Assembly: GCA_049890295.1 (NCBI GenBank)
Contig: JBMHBP010000023.1
Location: 62,001 to 126,000, forward strand
Origin: GCA-2862585 sp049890295
GTDB lineage: Bacteria > Bacteroidota > Bacteroidia > Flavobacteriales > UBA7312
Reading direction: 5' to 3'
DNA: 64,000 nt
The notes beneath the pieces are model-generated. The model did not search any database and was not told where the DNA came from. It was given only the letters and a program-made list of their open reading frames with translations. A program made the translations under genes and the position numbers. Positions 35,734-43,989 of the stretch are shown here, piece after piece. Each line of letters begins with the position of its first letter. The stretch's first letter is position 1.

Positions 35734-36714
35734 ATGAAAAAATACATATTAATCAGCTCGGTCATTGTATTCGCAATGCTAGTTTTTGTATCATGTGAAA
35801 AAGAAAGTGAAGTCATCGTATTACCTGCAAATATTTCACCCTCATCACAAGCAGATCTTCTAGAAAAGTTTTTTGATGACAACCTTGATGATGCCACACA
35901 AAGTATTACTGTAAATACATCATCAACGAATTCCTTTACAAGTAATAAAGGTATAAGCTACACATTTGGCTCAAACACTTTTATCACACCATCAGGCAAT
36001 CCAGTAAGTGGAAATTTTACAATAGAAGTAATTGAAGCGCTTACCAATAATGAAATGTTGATGCTAAATAGACCAACTTTTACACATAGTGGTGAACTAC
36101 TTGTTTCAGGTGGCGTAGTCTATTTAAATGCAACACAAAATGGTCAGCAATTGAGTATTAACGACAGTGAACCAGTCACAGTGAGCATTCCTACAGAAGA
36201 CTATTTACAAATGGATTTTTTTGATGGAAGTTTCGATAGTATAGGAAACTTTGGCTGGGATGAGAGTGAAGATGACACTGTTTTAACCAACACTGGTAAT
36301 GGAAATCAAAATGATACCACCAATTTTGAAAGCTTTTTTCTCGATTTTGAAATCGATTCTATAGGATGGATTAATTGTGACTATTTCTATAACTCTGGAG
36401 ACCCTTTAACAGGCGTTCAGGTTATTTTACCTGACACATTTAATGGTGAAAATACAGCAGTATTTATTTACTATAACGACATAAACTCTGTAGCCAGTCT
36501 AAGTGATTATGATACAGATGGTACATTTGACTTAGGTGCTGGTTATTCTACGCCTGTCAATATGGATGTAACTTTCGTAGTTGTTGCCGAATCAAACGGC
36601 AGCTATTTATACGCTTTAGCTAACGCAACTATTACTCAGGATCATGTCGAAATTATTGGCTCTCTAACCGAAGTAACTGAAGCTGAACTTGAGTTAGTCT
36701 TTTATGGACTCTAG
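35734..36714 (+). CDS. Uncharacterised lipoprotein
   Basis: A 326-residue predicted lipoprotein (MKKYILISSVIVFAMLVFVSC, lipobox Cys21 with EKE after it). The mature part looks all-beta: GISYTFGSNTFITPSG, GNFTIEVIEALTNNEMLML and GELLVSGGVVYLNATQNG recall flavobacterial lipoproteins with a central beta-sandwich, and an acidic segment (DDTVLTNTGNGNQNDTTN) precedes the C-terminal domain. I do not know a function. A tiny frame (MKK-stop, 35726-35737) overlaps the start codon. The TAG stop forms a CTAG shared with the convergent acyltransferase. Confidence 0.7.
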   Translation: MKKYILISSVIVFAMLVFVSCEKESEVIVLPANISPSSQADLLEKFFDDNLDDATQSITVNTSSTNSFTSNKGISYTFGSNTFITPSGNPVSGNFTIEVIEALTNNEMLMLNRPTFTHSGELLVSGGVVYLNATQNGQQLSINDSEPVTVSIPTEDYLQMDFFDGSFDSIGNFGWDESEDDTVLTNTGNGNQNDTTNFESFFLDFEIDSIGWINCDYFYNSGDPLTGVQVILPDTFNGENTAVFIYYNDINSVASLSDYDTDGTFDLGAGYSTPVNMDVTFVVVAESNGSYLYALANATITQDHVEIIGSLTEVTEAELELVFYGL

Positions 36715-37262
36715 AGTATTTTAGTGTTATAGTTCTGAGGATATTTTGGAGTGATGGTTTGATAAAAATCTTCAATTTTTTTCAAATCGCTTGTGATGTC
36801 ACCACTAGGCCATAATATCATTCCTACCCCAGCCTCTTTTTTTCTATAATCTAAATATGAAACAACAATAGGAATATTTGCCCCTTGGGCGATATGATAA
36901 AACCCAAGTTTCCATTTTTCAGCTTTAGAACGCGTACCTTCTGGTGCTAATCCAAGTATAAATTCGTCCGAGTTATTGAAGTATTCGATAGCAAAATTGA
37001 CCAGGTTATTATTTTTGGATCGTTCAACAGCTATGCCACCCATAAGACGGAACAACCATCCAAATGGTGGTTTAAATAATTGACTCTTTCCAAAAAACTT
37101 AGCTTTAATCTGAAATTGATAAGCAAAACATTTACCCAATACGAAATCCCAATTACTAGTGTGTGGAGCAACAATGAGTATATACTTTTTATCCTTTGGC
37201 AATTGACCCACAATTCGCCAAGATGTTAAAGAAAGGTATATGGAGGATATTATTCTTCTCAC
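36711..37262 (-). CDS. 1-acyl-glycerol-3-phosphate acyltransferase family protein
   Basis: A 183-residue member of the PlsC-like lysophospholipid acyltransferase superfamily. The catalytic HX4D motif is His34-TSNW-Asp39 (APHTSNWD), and the substrate-binding EGTRSK follows near residue 107. It is short for PlsC and lacks an N-terminal membrane helix. The exact acceptor (lysophosphatidate, ornithine lipid or other) is unknown. The start is GTG, 4 bp after the helicase gene, so the two are probably one transcript. The stop overlaps the convergent lipoprotein gene by 4 bp. Confidence 0.85.
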   Translation of the reverse strand: MRRIISSIYLSLTSWRIVGQLPKDKKYILIVAPHTSNWDFVLGKCFAYQFQIKAKFFGKSQLFKPPFGWLFRLMGGIAVERSKNNNLVNFAIEYFNNSDEFILGLAPEGTRSKAEKWKLGFYHIAQGANIPIVVSYLDYRKKEAGVGMILWPSGDITSDLKKIEDFYQTITPKYPQNYNTKIL

Positions 37263-37265
37263 TTT

Positions 37266-38681
37266 CTATTCGTTAAAGAATTCTTTTTTGAAATTTATTA
37301 AAAATAATTTGTTTTTGGTTCTAGTCATAGCAGTATATAACCATCTGAGGTATTCCTTATTCAACATATCTTCTATAAAATAACCTTGGTCAATAAAGAC
37401 ATTCCCCCATTGTCCACCCTGTGACTTATGGCAAGTAATAGCGTAGGCATATTTTACTTGAAGGGCATTTAAAAATGGGTTTGATTTAATTTCTTTTCTA
37501 CGTTTTACACCATTTGGGATATCCTGATAATCTTGTGCAACCTCATTATAAAGTGATTTATATTCTTCGTAAGTCATCGAAGCAGTATCACTCGATAATG
37601 TATTAAGTATAACAATACACTCAATCGGTTCTTGATTTGGATAATCTACTAATCGAGCAGAAATACGGGCAAATCGACAATTATATAAGTCATTAATTTC
37701 ATAAATTCTCATGACTTCAACCGTGTCTCCATTTGCAATAAAGCCTGCTTTACTACTTGTTGGAAGCCAAAAATAATTATTTCGAACCACCATTAGAAAA
37801 TCACCCGTTGATATTTCTTCTTCATGACCTCTTATTCGAAGCCTTATTTGTTGATTATATAAATTTGCTCGTTTATTTGAGCGACAAATAATAACCGTAT
37901 CTTCAACACCCTCATTAGCATAAGCACTTTCCAATGCATCTTGAATATCCATTCCTATGTCAAGTCGTATCACTTCATTTTTTATTACTAATTCGGGAAA
38001 TGAAAATTGTTCTTTTTTTATATTTTCTCTCAAAAGAGTAGCATTTTTTAAAACACTTGAATCTGACTGCTGTCGAACAACTTCTGAAAGCTCGTTACCA
38101 TAAACATCTTTTTTATAGTTAAGCCCTAATAGATTTTCGTTTAGAGCCGGACTAATATCTAAATGAACTGGAGGTAATTGAGCTGTATCTCCAACTAAAA
38201 TAAGTTTACATAAACTACCGGAAAAAACATAGTCCATCAAATCATCTAATAGAACTCTACCGCTAAAACCATTATCAGCAGCATCTGGAATCATTGATGC
38301 TTCATCGACTATAAATATGGTATTGGTGTGCTTATTTTCTTGAAGTGAAACATAGGTGTTTCCTTGTGAATTACTTTTCACCCAATAGATTTTTTTATGG
38401 ATAGTAAATGCTGGTTTATTTGAGTAAGAGGAAAGTACTTTTGCTGCTCTACCCGTAGGTGCCAACAAAACTACTTTTTTTCCTACCGACCATAGGCTAT
38501 TGATTAATGCACTAATAAGACTAGTTTTTCCTGTACCGGCGTAGCCTTTCAATAAAAAAAGACTTTGTGAAGAGGATTCTTCAACAAATTCCGAAAGCTG
38601 CCCCATCACTTCAGCTTGTTGCTTTGTAGGATCGAACGGAAAATTTTTAATTAAAAGTTGTTGAAGTTTTTTAGTACTCAT
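37266..38681 (-). CDS. RecD-like superfamily 1 DNA helicase
   Basis: A 471-residue ATP-dependent helicase of SF1B (RecD/Dda/Pif1-like). Walker A is GYAGTGKTS (residues 46-54), motif II is VDEASM, motif III is LVGDTAQLPPV, and the UvrD_C_2 region ends with YAYAITCHKSQGGQWGNVF and LRWLYTAMTRTKNKL. It is a stand-alone form without RecB/RecC, common in Bacteroidota. A role in recombination or replication-fork repair is inference. Confidence 0.9.
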   Translation of the reverse strand: MSTKKLQQLLIKNFPFDPTKQQAEVMGQLSEFVEESSSQSLFLLKGYAGTGKTSLISALINSLWSVGKKVVLLAPTGRAAKVLSSYSNKPAFTIHKKIYWVKSNSQGNTYVSLQENKHTNTIFIVDEASMIPDAADNGFSGRVLLDDLMDYVFSGSLCKLILVGDTAQLPPVHLDISPALNENLLGLNYKKDVYGNELSEVVRQQSDSSVLKNATLLRENIKKEQFSFPELVIKNEVIRLDIGMDIQDALESAYANEGVEDTVIICRSNKRANLYNQQIRLRIRGHEEEISTGDFLMVVRNNYFWLPTSSKAGFIANGDTVEVMRIYEINDLYNCRFARISARLVDYPNQEPIECIVILNTLSSDTASMTYEEYKSLYNEVAQDYQDIPNGVKRRKEIKSNPFLNALQVKYAYAITCHKSQGGQWGNVFIDQGYFIEDMLNKEYLRWLYTAMTRTKNKLFLINFKKEFFNE

Positions 38682-38731
38682 TTTTGAATTGAAGTCGATA
38701 CAAAATTACCAAAATATCATCAAAAAAATTG

Positions 38732-38739
38732 TAGATTTG
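38732..38739 (+). promoter_or_regulatory. -7 promoter element before the gene at 38770
   Basis: A perfect TAGATTTG; transcription starting about 7 nt later would begin after the in-frame TTG at 38689, which supports the ATG at 38770 as the true start. No clear -33 box is seen. Confidence 0.4.
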
Positions 38740-38769
38740 TCTCTGTTAAACCTATTTGCAAAAAAAATC

Positions 38770-39387
38770 ATGAATCAAAAAACAATCCGATTATTTCTTT
38801 GGCCAGTGATTATTATCTTAGCTTGGCTGGTATACAGAAGCCCTATCAGTCTAAAAGAATTTCAGGAACTTTCTGACTACAGAAAATCAGCTGTTATACA
38901 AGACTTAAAAGATATTCGTACTGCTCAAATTGCATTTAAGGATAAATATAGGGTTTATGCTGGCGACTTTAATACGTTGATATCATTTGTTCAAAATGAC
39001 TCATTGGCCGTAATAAAAGCAATCGGCGAAGTTCCTGACTCTCTTAGTGAAGAACAAGCATTGAGTCAAGGAATTATTAGCAGAGATACTGTTTTTGTTT
39101 CAGCCTTTGAAAATATTTTTAATGAAGATTATCTTTCTTCTCGTGACAGTCGATTTGAATTTGATTTAACTAAATTGGAGAGAGTACCTTTTTCTGAAAA
39201 AAATTATGCCATTGAAGCTGGTAGTGTTGAAAAGGGAAAAGTAATTGTTCAAGTTTTTGAGGTATCTACCACCTATTCTTCCTTTTTAGCTGACTTAGAT
39301 GCTACTAATAAAGGAATTGATCTGGAGAAAGTCATCAGAGTTGGATCGATGTCAGACGCTTCGATTAACGGAAACTGGGGTGAATAG
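38770..39387 (+). CDS. Uncharacterised single-anchor membrane protein
   Basis: A 205-residue protein with one N-terminal membrane segment (LFLWPVIIILAWLVY, residues about 8-22) and a soluble, mostly helical part facing the periplasm. After the anchor, the segment DYRKSAVIQDLKDIRTAQIAFKDKY recalls pseudopilin-like proteins that use the phrase 'RTAQ.A', but no prepilin cleavage site is visible, so I leave the family open. The start is set by the -7 box and the family-like short N-terminus. Its end overlaps the DUF3822 gene by 8 bp, and the next genes (rsmD, coaD) follow in one overlapping operon. Confidence 0.75.
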   Translation: MNQKTIRLFLWPVIIILAWLVYRSPISLKEFQELSDYRKSAVIQDLKDIRTAQIAFKDKYRVYAGDFNTLISFVQNDSLAVIKAIGEVPDSLSEEQALSQGIISRDTVFVSAFENIFNEDYLSSRDSRFEFDLTKLERVPFSEKNYAIEAGSVEKGKVIVQVFEVSTTYSSFLADLDATNKGIDLEKVIRVGSMSDASINGNWGE

Positions 39388-40201
39388 TCCAAGGTTTTCA
39401 TCCTTTGATATTAAAGCCCTAGATCAACTTTCTACTGAATTAGATTGTCATCTCTCTATCCAAATTGGATTATTCGATTTCTCATATGCAATTTTCAATG
39501 ATCATAAATGCATTGGTATTGAATTATATGCCATATCATTATCAGAAATAGAAAAATCAGTGAATCAAATAAATTGGCTAAACAAAACTTATTCTTCTAT
39601 TAATGTCTCAATAACTAGTAGTAAGTTTAGCCTGCTCCCTGCCCCATTATTTGATAAAAAACACCTCCGAAAATACCTCGAAATTAATCATAGAAAAATA
39701 GAAAATACAGATATTTTTCATGATGAAATAAACTCAATAAATAGCTATGTTGTTTATGGTATTTCAAAGGCTGAACAAGATTTTATAAAAACGTTTTTTC
39801 CAAAATCAACCATTAATCACTTTAGCTCCAGACTAATTCCAAATTTAATCACTCAAAATAAAAACCTAAATTGTCAAAAAATAATAGTTAATGTTGGTCA
39901 TAAACACCTTAATATTATTGTTATTGATAATTCAAATTTGGTTTTTAATAATACCTTTTTTCACAGAACACCAGAAGATTGTTTGTATTATATATTATTT
40001 ACCTGTGAACAGCTAAATCTTAATCCAGAAAGTGTAATACTAGAGTTTATGGGTCAAATTCAAAAAAGTGATACTTTATATGAGCTAGTCTACACTTATG
40101 TAAGACAGGTGGTATTTAGTAAAGGTCAAATAGACTTAAGCCCTAATTTGAAATCAATAGAATCGCATCAGTTTTATCCTCTTTTACACCAACATTTGTG
40201 A
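39380..40201 (+). CDS. DUF3822 family protein
   Basis: A 273-residue cytoplasmic protein of the Bacteroidota-specific DUF3822 family, usually found just before rsmD. It has the phrase HLSIQIGLFDFSYAIF near the start and IIVNVGHKHLNIIVI in the middle, an actin-like ATPase pattern of two similar halves that others have noted for the family. I set the start at GTG 39380, which sits over the previous gene's stop codon; a longer in-frame extension from 39299 lies wholly inside the previous gene. It overlaps rsmD by 4 bp (GTGA). Confidence 0.75.
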   Translation: MNSPRFSSFDIKALDQLSTELDCHLSIQIGLFDFSYAIFNDHKCIGIELYAISLSEIEKSVNQINWLNKTYSSINVSITSSKFSLLPAPLFDKKHLRKYLEINHRKIENTDIFHDEINSINSYVVYGISKAEQDFIKTFFPKSTINHFSSRLIPNLITQNKNLNCQKIIVNVGHKHLNIIVIDNSNLVFNNTFFHRTPEDCLYYILFTCEQLNLNPESVILEFMGQIQKSDTLYELVYTYVRQVVFSKGQIDLSPNLKSIESHQFYPLLHQHL

Positions 40202-40734
40202 GAATTATAGGCGGAAAATATAAAGGAAAGTCAATAATTGCACCAAAAAACCTGCCTGTCAGACCAACAACTGACTTTGCAAAAGAAAGTTTATTTAATG
40301 TGTTGAACAATATTGTCTCCTTTGATGAAATAAAACTACTAGAACTATTTGCTGGAACTGGAAATATAGGATATGAGTTTGCATCTAGAGAATGTAGCTC
40401 TATTACTTCAGTGGACCTAAACTATAATTGTGTGAGATTTATCAAAAAAACACAAAAAGAAATTGGTATAAGCGGAAAAGTTATACGATCTGAAGCACTG
40501 AGGTTTTTAAAATCAAACAAGTATCAATTTAACTTTGTTTTCGCAGACCCTCCCTACGATTTTGATAAAATTAGTGAAATCCCAAATGCTATTTTTAAAT
40601 CCAACACACTAGTAGATGATGGTCTACTAGTAATTGAGCATGATAAAAACACTGACTTTAGTGAACATGTTTTTTTTAAATACCGGAGGGAATATGGTCG
40701 AGTTAACTTTAGTTTTTTTAACTTTAAGGCATGA
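40198..40734 (+). CDS. rsmD: 16S rRNA (guanine(966)-N2)-methyltransferase RsmD
   Basis: It methylates N2 of G966 in 16S rRNA using SAM. The 178-residue protein starts MRIIGGKYKGKSI (typical), has the SAM motif LELFAGTGNIGYEF and the catalytic DPPY at residues 117-120. The start codon is GTG overlapping the DUF3822 stop (GTGA), and the end overlaps coaD (ATGA), so the genes are translationally coupled. Confidence 0.95.
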   Translation: MRIIGGKYKGKSIIAPKNLPVRPTTDFAKESLFNVLNNIVSFDEIKLLELFAGTGNIGYEFASRECSSITSVDLNYNCVRFIKKTQKEIGISGKVIRSEALRFLKSNKYQFNFVFADPPYDFDKISEIPNAIFKSNTLVDDGLLVIEHDKNTDFSEHVFFKYRREYGRVNFSFFNFKA

Positions 40735-41192
40735 GTAAAAAAATTGCAGTATTTCCAGGCTCCTTTTCACCATTTACCAAAGGGCATGAATCAATTGTAT
40801 TAAGAGGGTTATCAATTTTTGATGAAATCATCGTTTCAATTGGTATAAACTCATCTAAAAACGATTACTTTTCAATACATGAACGAGTTGATTGGATAAA
40901 GAATACTTTTTCAGAATTTGATAAAGTTAGAGTTGAAAAATATGAAGGTCTAACCACTGACTTTTGTAAAAAAGTAAATGCGAAATATATTCTAAGAGGA
41001 TTAAGAAATCCTAATGATTTTGAGTATGAAAAGGGAATAGCTCAAATGAATCAATCGCTTTGTTCAGATATTGAGACAGTTTTTATGATTACTGAACCAA
41101 AATTTGCTCACATTAGTTCAACACTAGTAAGAGATATAATTAAAAATGGAGGGGATGTAAGTCCTTTTTTACCAGAAAAAATCGATATCTAA
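40731..41192 (+). CDS. coaD: Phosphopantetheine adenylyltransferase
   Basis: It adenylylates 4'-phosphopantetheine to dephospho-CoA. The 153-residue protein has the nucleotidyltransferase motif GSFSPFTKGHE (TxGH, residues about 9-19) and the ISSTLVRD motif near residue 126. It overlaps rsmD by 4 bp. Its TAA overlaps the convergent NUDIX gene's TAG (CTAA), leaving no intergenic terminator. Confidence 0.96.
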   Translation: MSKKIAVFPGSFSPFTKGHESIVLRGLSIFDEIIVSIGINSSKNDYFSIHERVDWIKNTFSEFDKVRVEKYEGLTTDFCKKVNAKYILRGLRNPNDFEYEKGIAQMNQSLCSDIETVFMITEPKFAHISSTLVRDIIKNGGDVSPFLPEKIDI

Positions 41193-41779
41193 TCAGTAAA
41201 AACCTGAATTACTCGCTTAATGTTTTCATAGGTATTAGCCAAAACTGTTTGTAAGTTATTGACTCCTATCCATTCTACTGAACTTATACCCTCTTCAAGT
41301 TGTGGAGTCAACACAGCCGAAAAGGAAGTCAACATCAAATACCAATGTGTTTCTTTCAGTATCATTGTATCATTTTCCATGTAAATATGATAAGTATTGA
41401 TAAGCTTATGCTTTAGCTCTATTGAATCAATACCACATTCTTCCATAACTTCCCTGACAGCACATTGCTCAATACTTTCACCTTTTTCTAGCTTTCCTTT
41501 TGGTAAATCCCACTTTCCATTTCGAAGAATAAAAAGTATCGACTTATTATTTAACACTAACCCACCTGCCGCTTTAATTAATTTGAAATTTGATTTAAAA
41601 CTAGACCAGGCATGACTTAAATTTACAGATTTGACATGTATAATTTGAGGTTTTTTATTCTCGAATAAATCAAAAATATCTTGCCAATTACACCTTTCAT
41701 TGAATGAAAAAATTTTGCTCGAATTTTGCTCAGAATTAGAGAAAATAATAAGATGTTGATTTATAAAAACTTCATACAT
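41189..41779 (-). CDS. NUDIX hydrolase with N-terminal extension
   Basis: A 196-residue pyrophosphohydrolase. The complete Nudix box is GKLEKGESIEQCAVREVMEE followed by CGI, spanning about residues 108-130. The first 65 residues (MYEVFINQHLIIF onward) precede the Nudix fold and look like a small alpha/beta extension; I recall similar extensions in flavobacterial NUDIX proteins beside pyrE. The substrate is unknown. The ATG at 41779 is only 7 bp from the divergent pyrE ATG; an upstream in-frame extension would run inside pyrE and is rejected. Confidence 0.88.
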   Translation of the reverse strand: MYEVFINQHLIIFSNSEQNSSKIFSFNERCNWQDIFDLFENKKPQIIHVKSVNLSHAWSSFKSNFKLIKAAGGLVLNNKSILFILRNGKWDLPKGKLEKGESIEQCAVREVMEECGIDSIELKHKLINTYHIYMENDTMILKETHWYLMLTSFSAVLTPQLEEGISSVEWIGVNNLQTVLANTYENIKRVIQVFTD

Positions 41780-41786
41780 TAGCACT

Positions 41787-42428
41787 ATGATTTTGGATAA
41801 AGAAACTGCCAAGCAAATTGCAAAATCCTTGATGCAAATCAAAGCGATTAAGTTAAATCCTTCCGAGCCTTTTGTTTGGGCCTCAGGTTGGAACTCACCT
41901 ATATATTGTGATAATAGAATTACACTATCTTATTCAGAGGTGAGAACATTTATTAGACAACATTTAGTTCAAGGAATATTAGAAAAATATGGCAGACCTG
42001 ATGTTATCGCTGGAGTTGCAACTGGAGCCATTGCTCATGGTGTACTTGTAGCTCAAGAATTAGGATTACCATTTATTTATGTTAGAGCTTCAGCAAAAGA
42101 ACATGGCAGAAAAAACCTTATTGAAGGGAAAATTGAAGAAGGTCAAACTGTAGTAGTTATTGAAGACTTAATAAGTAGTGGTAAAAGTAGTTTAGCCTGC
42201 GTTAAGGCTCTTAAAGATAGCGGTTTTGATATAAAAGGAATGGCTGCCATTTTCAACTATGGTTTTGAAAAAGCTAAGGAAAATTTTAAAAATGCTGATT
42301 GTGATTTGTTCACTCTAGGAGATTATGAATGCTTAATAGAGCAAGCATTAGAAACAAAATATATTTCAATCGAAGATTTTGATATGTTGAAAGAATGGCG
42401 AAAAGATCCTTCAAACTGGAAAAAATAA
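41787..42428 (+). CDS. pyrE: Orotate phosphoribosyltransferase
   Basis: It joins orotate and PRPP to OMP in pyrimidine synthesis. The 213-residue protein has the PRPP-binding motif VVVIEDLISSGKSS (about residues 118-131) and the flexible catalytic loop with RASAKEHGRKN (about 99-109). A TTG and TACATTAG (41775-41782) pair just upstream would give a nearly leaderless mRNA. The SRPBCC gene follows after 1 bp. Confidence 0.96.
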   Translation: MILDKETAKQIAKSLMQIKAIKLNPSEPFVWASGWNSPIYCDNRITLSYSEVRTFIRQHLVQGILEKYGRPDVIAGVATGAIAHGVLVAQELGLPFIYVRASAKEHGRKNLIEGKIEEGQTVVVIEDLISSGKSSLACVKALKDSGFDIKGMAAIFNYGFEKAKENFKNADCDLFTLGDYECLIEQALETKYISIEDFDMLKEWRKDPSNWKK

Positions 42429-42429
42429 A

Positions 42430-42828
42430 ATGAGTCAAATCACTAGTCGTAAAGAAATTATAAATCAATCTGACGAACACATATTTAACTTCATCAGTGA
42501 TTTTACAAATTTTAGCCAGTTGATGCCTCCACAAGCTAAAGATTTAAAAATTACCCGAGATACCTGCTCATTTACTTTAGAAGGTATGCCAACTATCAAC
42601 CTACGTATTACTGAACGTTTAGCCTATAATACTATCATTATGACTGCAGAAGACGGAAAAGTCCCATTTAGTCTTAAATGTCAATTAAATAGAGTTAGTA
42701 ATGAATCTTGTGAAGCACAATTTCTTTTCGATGCTGAGTTTAACATGATGATGAAAATGATGGTCGAAAAACCATTAACAAACTTTTTAAACTTACTGGT
42801 CGAAAAACTAAAAGATATTAAAGCTTAA
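42430..42828 (+). CDS. SRPBCC (START-like) family protein
   Basis: A 132-residue helix-grip-fold protein: SDEHIFNFISDFTNFSQLMPPQ near the N-terminus is the standard opening helix of SRPBCC proteins, followed by strands and a long C-terminal helix (TNFLNLLVEKLKDI). These bind hydrophobic ligands; the ligand is unknown. It lies 1 bp after pyrE, a pairing I recall in other Flavobacteriia. It overlaps the convergent birA gene by 21 bp. Confidence 0.82.
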   Translation: MSQITSRKEIINQSDEHIFNFISDFTNFSQLMPPQAKDLKITRDTCSFTLEGMPTINLRITERLAYNTIIMTAEDGKVPFSLKCQLNRVSNESCEAQFLFDAEFNMMMKMMVEKPLTNFLNLLVEKLKDIKA

Positions 42829-43542
42829 TTCACCTGAAGAGTACAAACGGTTCTTTCCATCTACTTCCACAATTAGTTTTCCGTAATCATCTACCTTTTT
42901 TATTACACCTTCAAAAGTATTGCCCTGTTGGCTAAAGGATGTCATTTCCTCTTTTCCAAACAAATTTTCATTGTACAGACTTGATACTTTATCTTTATTA
43001 TTTTTAAAAAGAAAATAATATTTTTCAATTTCTTCACACAATACAGAAATGACGATTTGAAGACTTACATTAACACCTAATGTGTTTTTTAGTGATGTGG
43101 CCGTAGCAATAAGCGACTCATTATTTACATTTAAACCTATACCAACTATAGTTTTTGTTATCGTCTTATTTTGAATTGTGTTTTCAATTAAAATTCCAGC
43201 TATCTTTTTTTCCTTTACGAAAATATCATTAGGCCATTTAATAAGTGACAACACGCCTAAACGCTTTAAACACGAATGTACTGCTAGAGAAACAGATTTG
43301 TTTAGTATAAATTGATGAAGGATATCTATTTTAGGATAAAGCAAAATACTCATACACAATGATTTTTTTGGCTCTGATAACCATTCATTACCCCTCTGAC
43401 CTCTACCGTCAATTTGTTCTTCCGTAACAACAATAGTCCCTTCAATAATTTTTTCTTCTGACGAATATTCTAAAAGGTAACTATTAGTAGAATTTACACT
43501 GTTTAGGTCAATACGATTTTGTCCAATAATCAAGGTGTTCAT
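42808..43542 (-). CDS. birA: Biotin--[acetyl-CoA-carboxylase] ligase
   Basis: It attaches biotin to the carrier protein of biotin-dependent carboxylases. The 244-residue protein has the biotinyl-AMP loop GRGQRGNEW (about residues 47-55), and KWPNDIFVKEKKIAGILIE. It lacks the N-terminal winged helix of E. coli BirA, so it is a class I ligase without repressor function. The C-terminal SH3-like domain is present but short. It is divergent from rsfS and overlaps the SRPBCC gene by 21 bp at the 3' end. Confidence 0.95.
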   Translation of the reverse strand: MNTLIIGQNRIDLNSVNSTNSYLLEYSSEEKIIEGTIVVTEEQIDGRGQRGNEWLSEPKKSLCMSILLYPKIDILHQFILNKSVSLAVHSCLKRLGVLSLIKWPNDIFVKEKKIAGILIENTIQNKTITKTIVGIGLNVNNESLIATATSLKNTLGVNVSLQIVISVLCEEIEKYYFLFKNNKDKVSSLYNENLFGKEEMTSFSQQGNTFEGVIKKVDDYGKLIVEVDGKNRLYSSGELSFNIF

Positions 43543-43569
43543 TTCAGCAAAATAAAGGATAAATTTCTG

Positions 43570-43577
43570 TATTTTTG
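43570..43577 (+). promoter_or_regulatory. -7 promoter element of rsfS-ftsH
   Basis: A perfect TATTTTTG lies 32 bp before the rsfS ATG; no good -33 box is seen 20 bp upstream. Confidence 0.35.
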
Positions 43578-43609
43578 TGACTTATTAAAATTAGTACCTC
43601 TCAATATTA

Positions 43610-43987
43610 ATGGTAAATCAAAAAAACCTAAATGAATCTGACATTTTAGCCAGTACTGTGGTGGAAGGCATGATGAACATAAAAGCAAAAGAAATTATAA
43701 GTCTCAACTTAACTGATATAGATACAGCAGTATGTGACTATTTTATTATTTGTCATGGTACTTCAGATACTCACGTTTCGGCTATTTCAGAATCAATTAT
43801 TGAAGAAACCTTAAACACACTAAAGGAAAAACCTTGGCACAGAGAAGGCCTAACTAATAACGATTGGGTATTGTTAGACTATGGTAATGTTGTTGCTCAT
43901 GTATTTCAAAAAGATACTAGAGAGTATTACAACATTGAAAAACTATGGGGGGATGCCAAAATTCAACTTTACAAAGAGTCCGCATAA
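43610..43987 (+). CDS. rsfS: Ribosomal silencing factor RsfS
   Basis: It binds L14 and blocks joining of the subunits when nutrients are low. The 125-residue protein has the DUF143 core: DYFIICHGTSDTHVSAISESI, then WHREGLTNNDWVLLDYGNVVAHVFQKDTREYY. It is upstream of ftsH with a 2-bp gap, a conserved pairing in Bacteroidota. Confidence 0.95.
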   Translation: MVNQKNLNESDILASTVVEGMMNIKAKEIISLNLTDIDTAVCDYFIICHGTSDTHVSAISESIIEETLNTLKEKPWHREGLTNNDWVLLDYGNVVAHVFQKDTREYYNIEKLWGDAKIQLYKESA

Positions 43988-43989
43988 TT

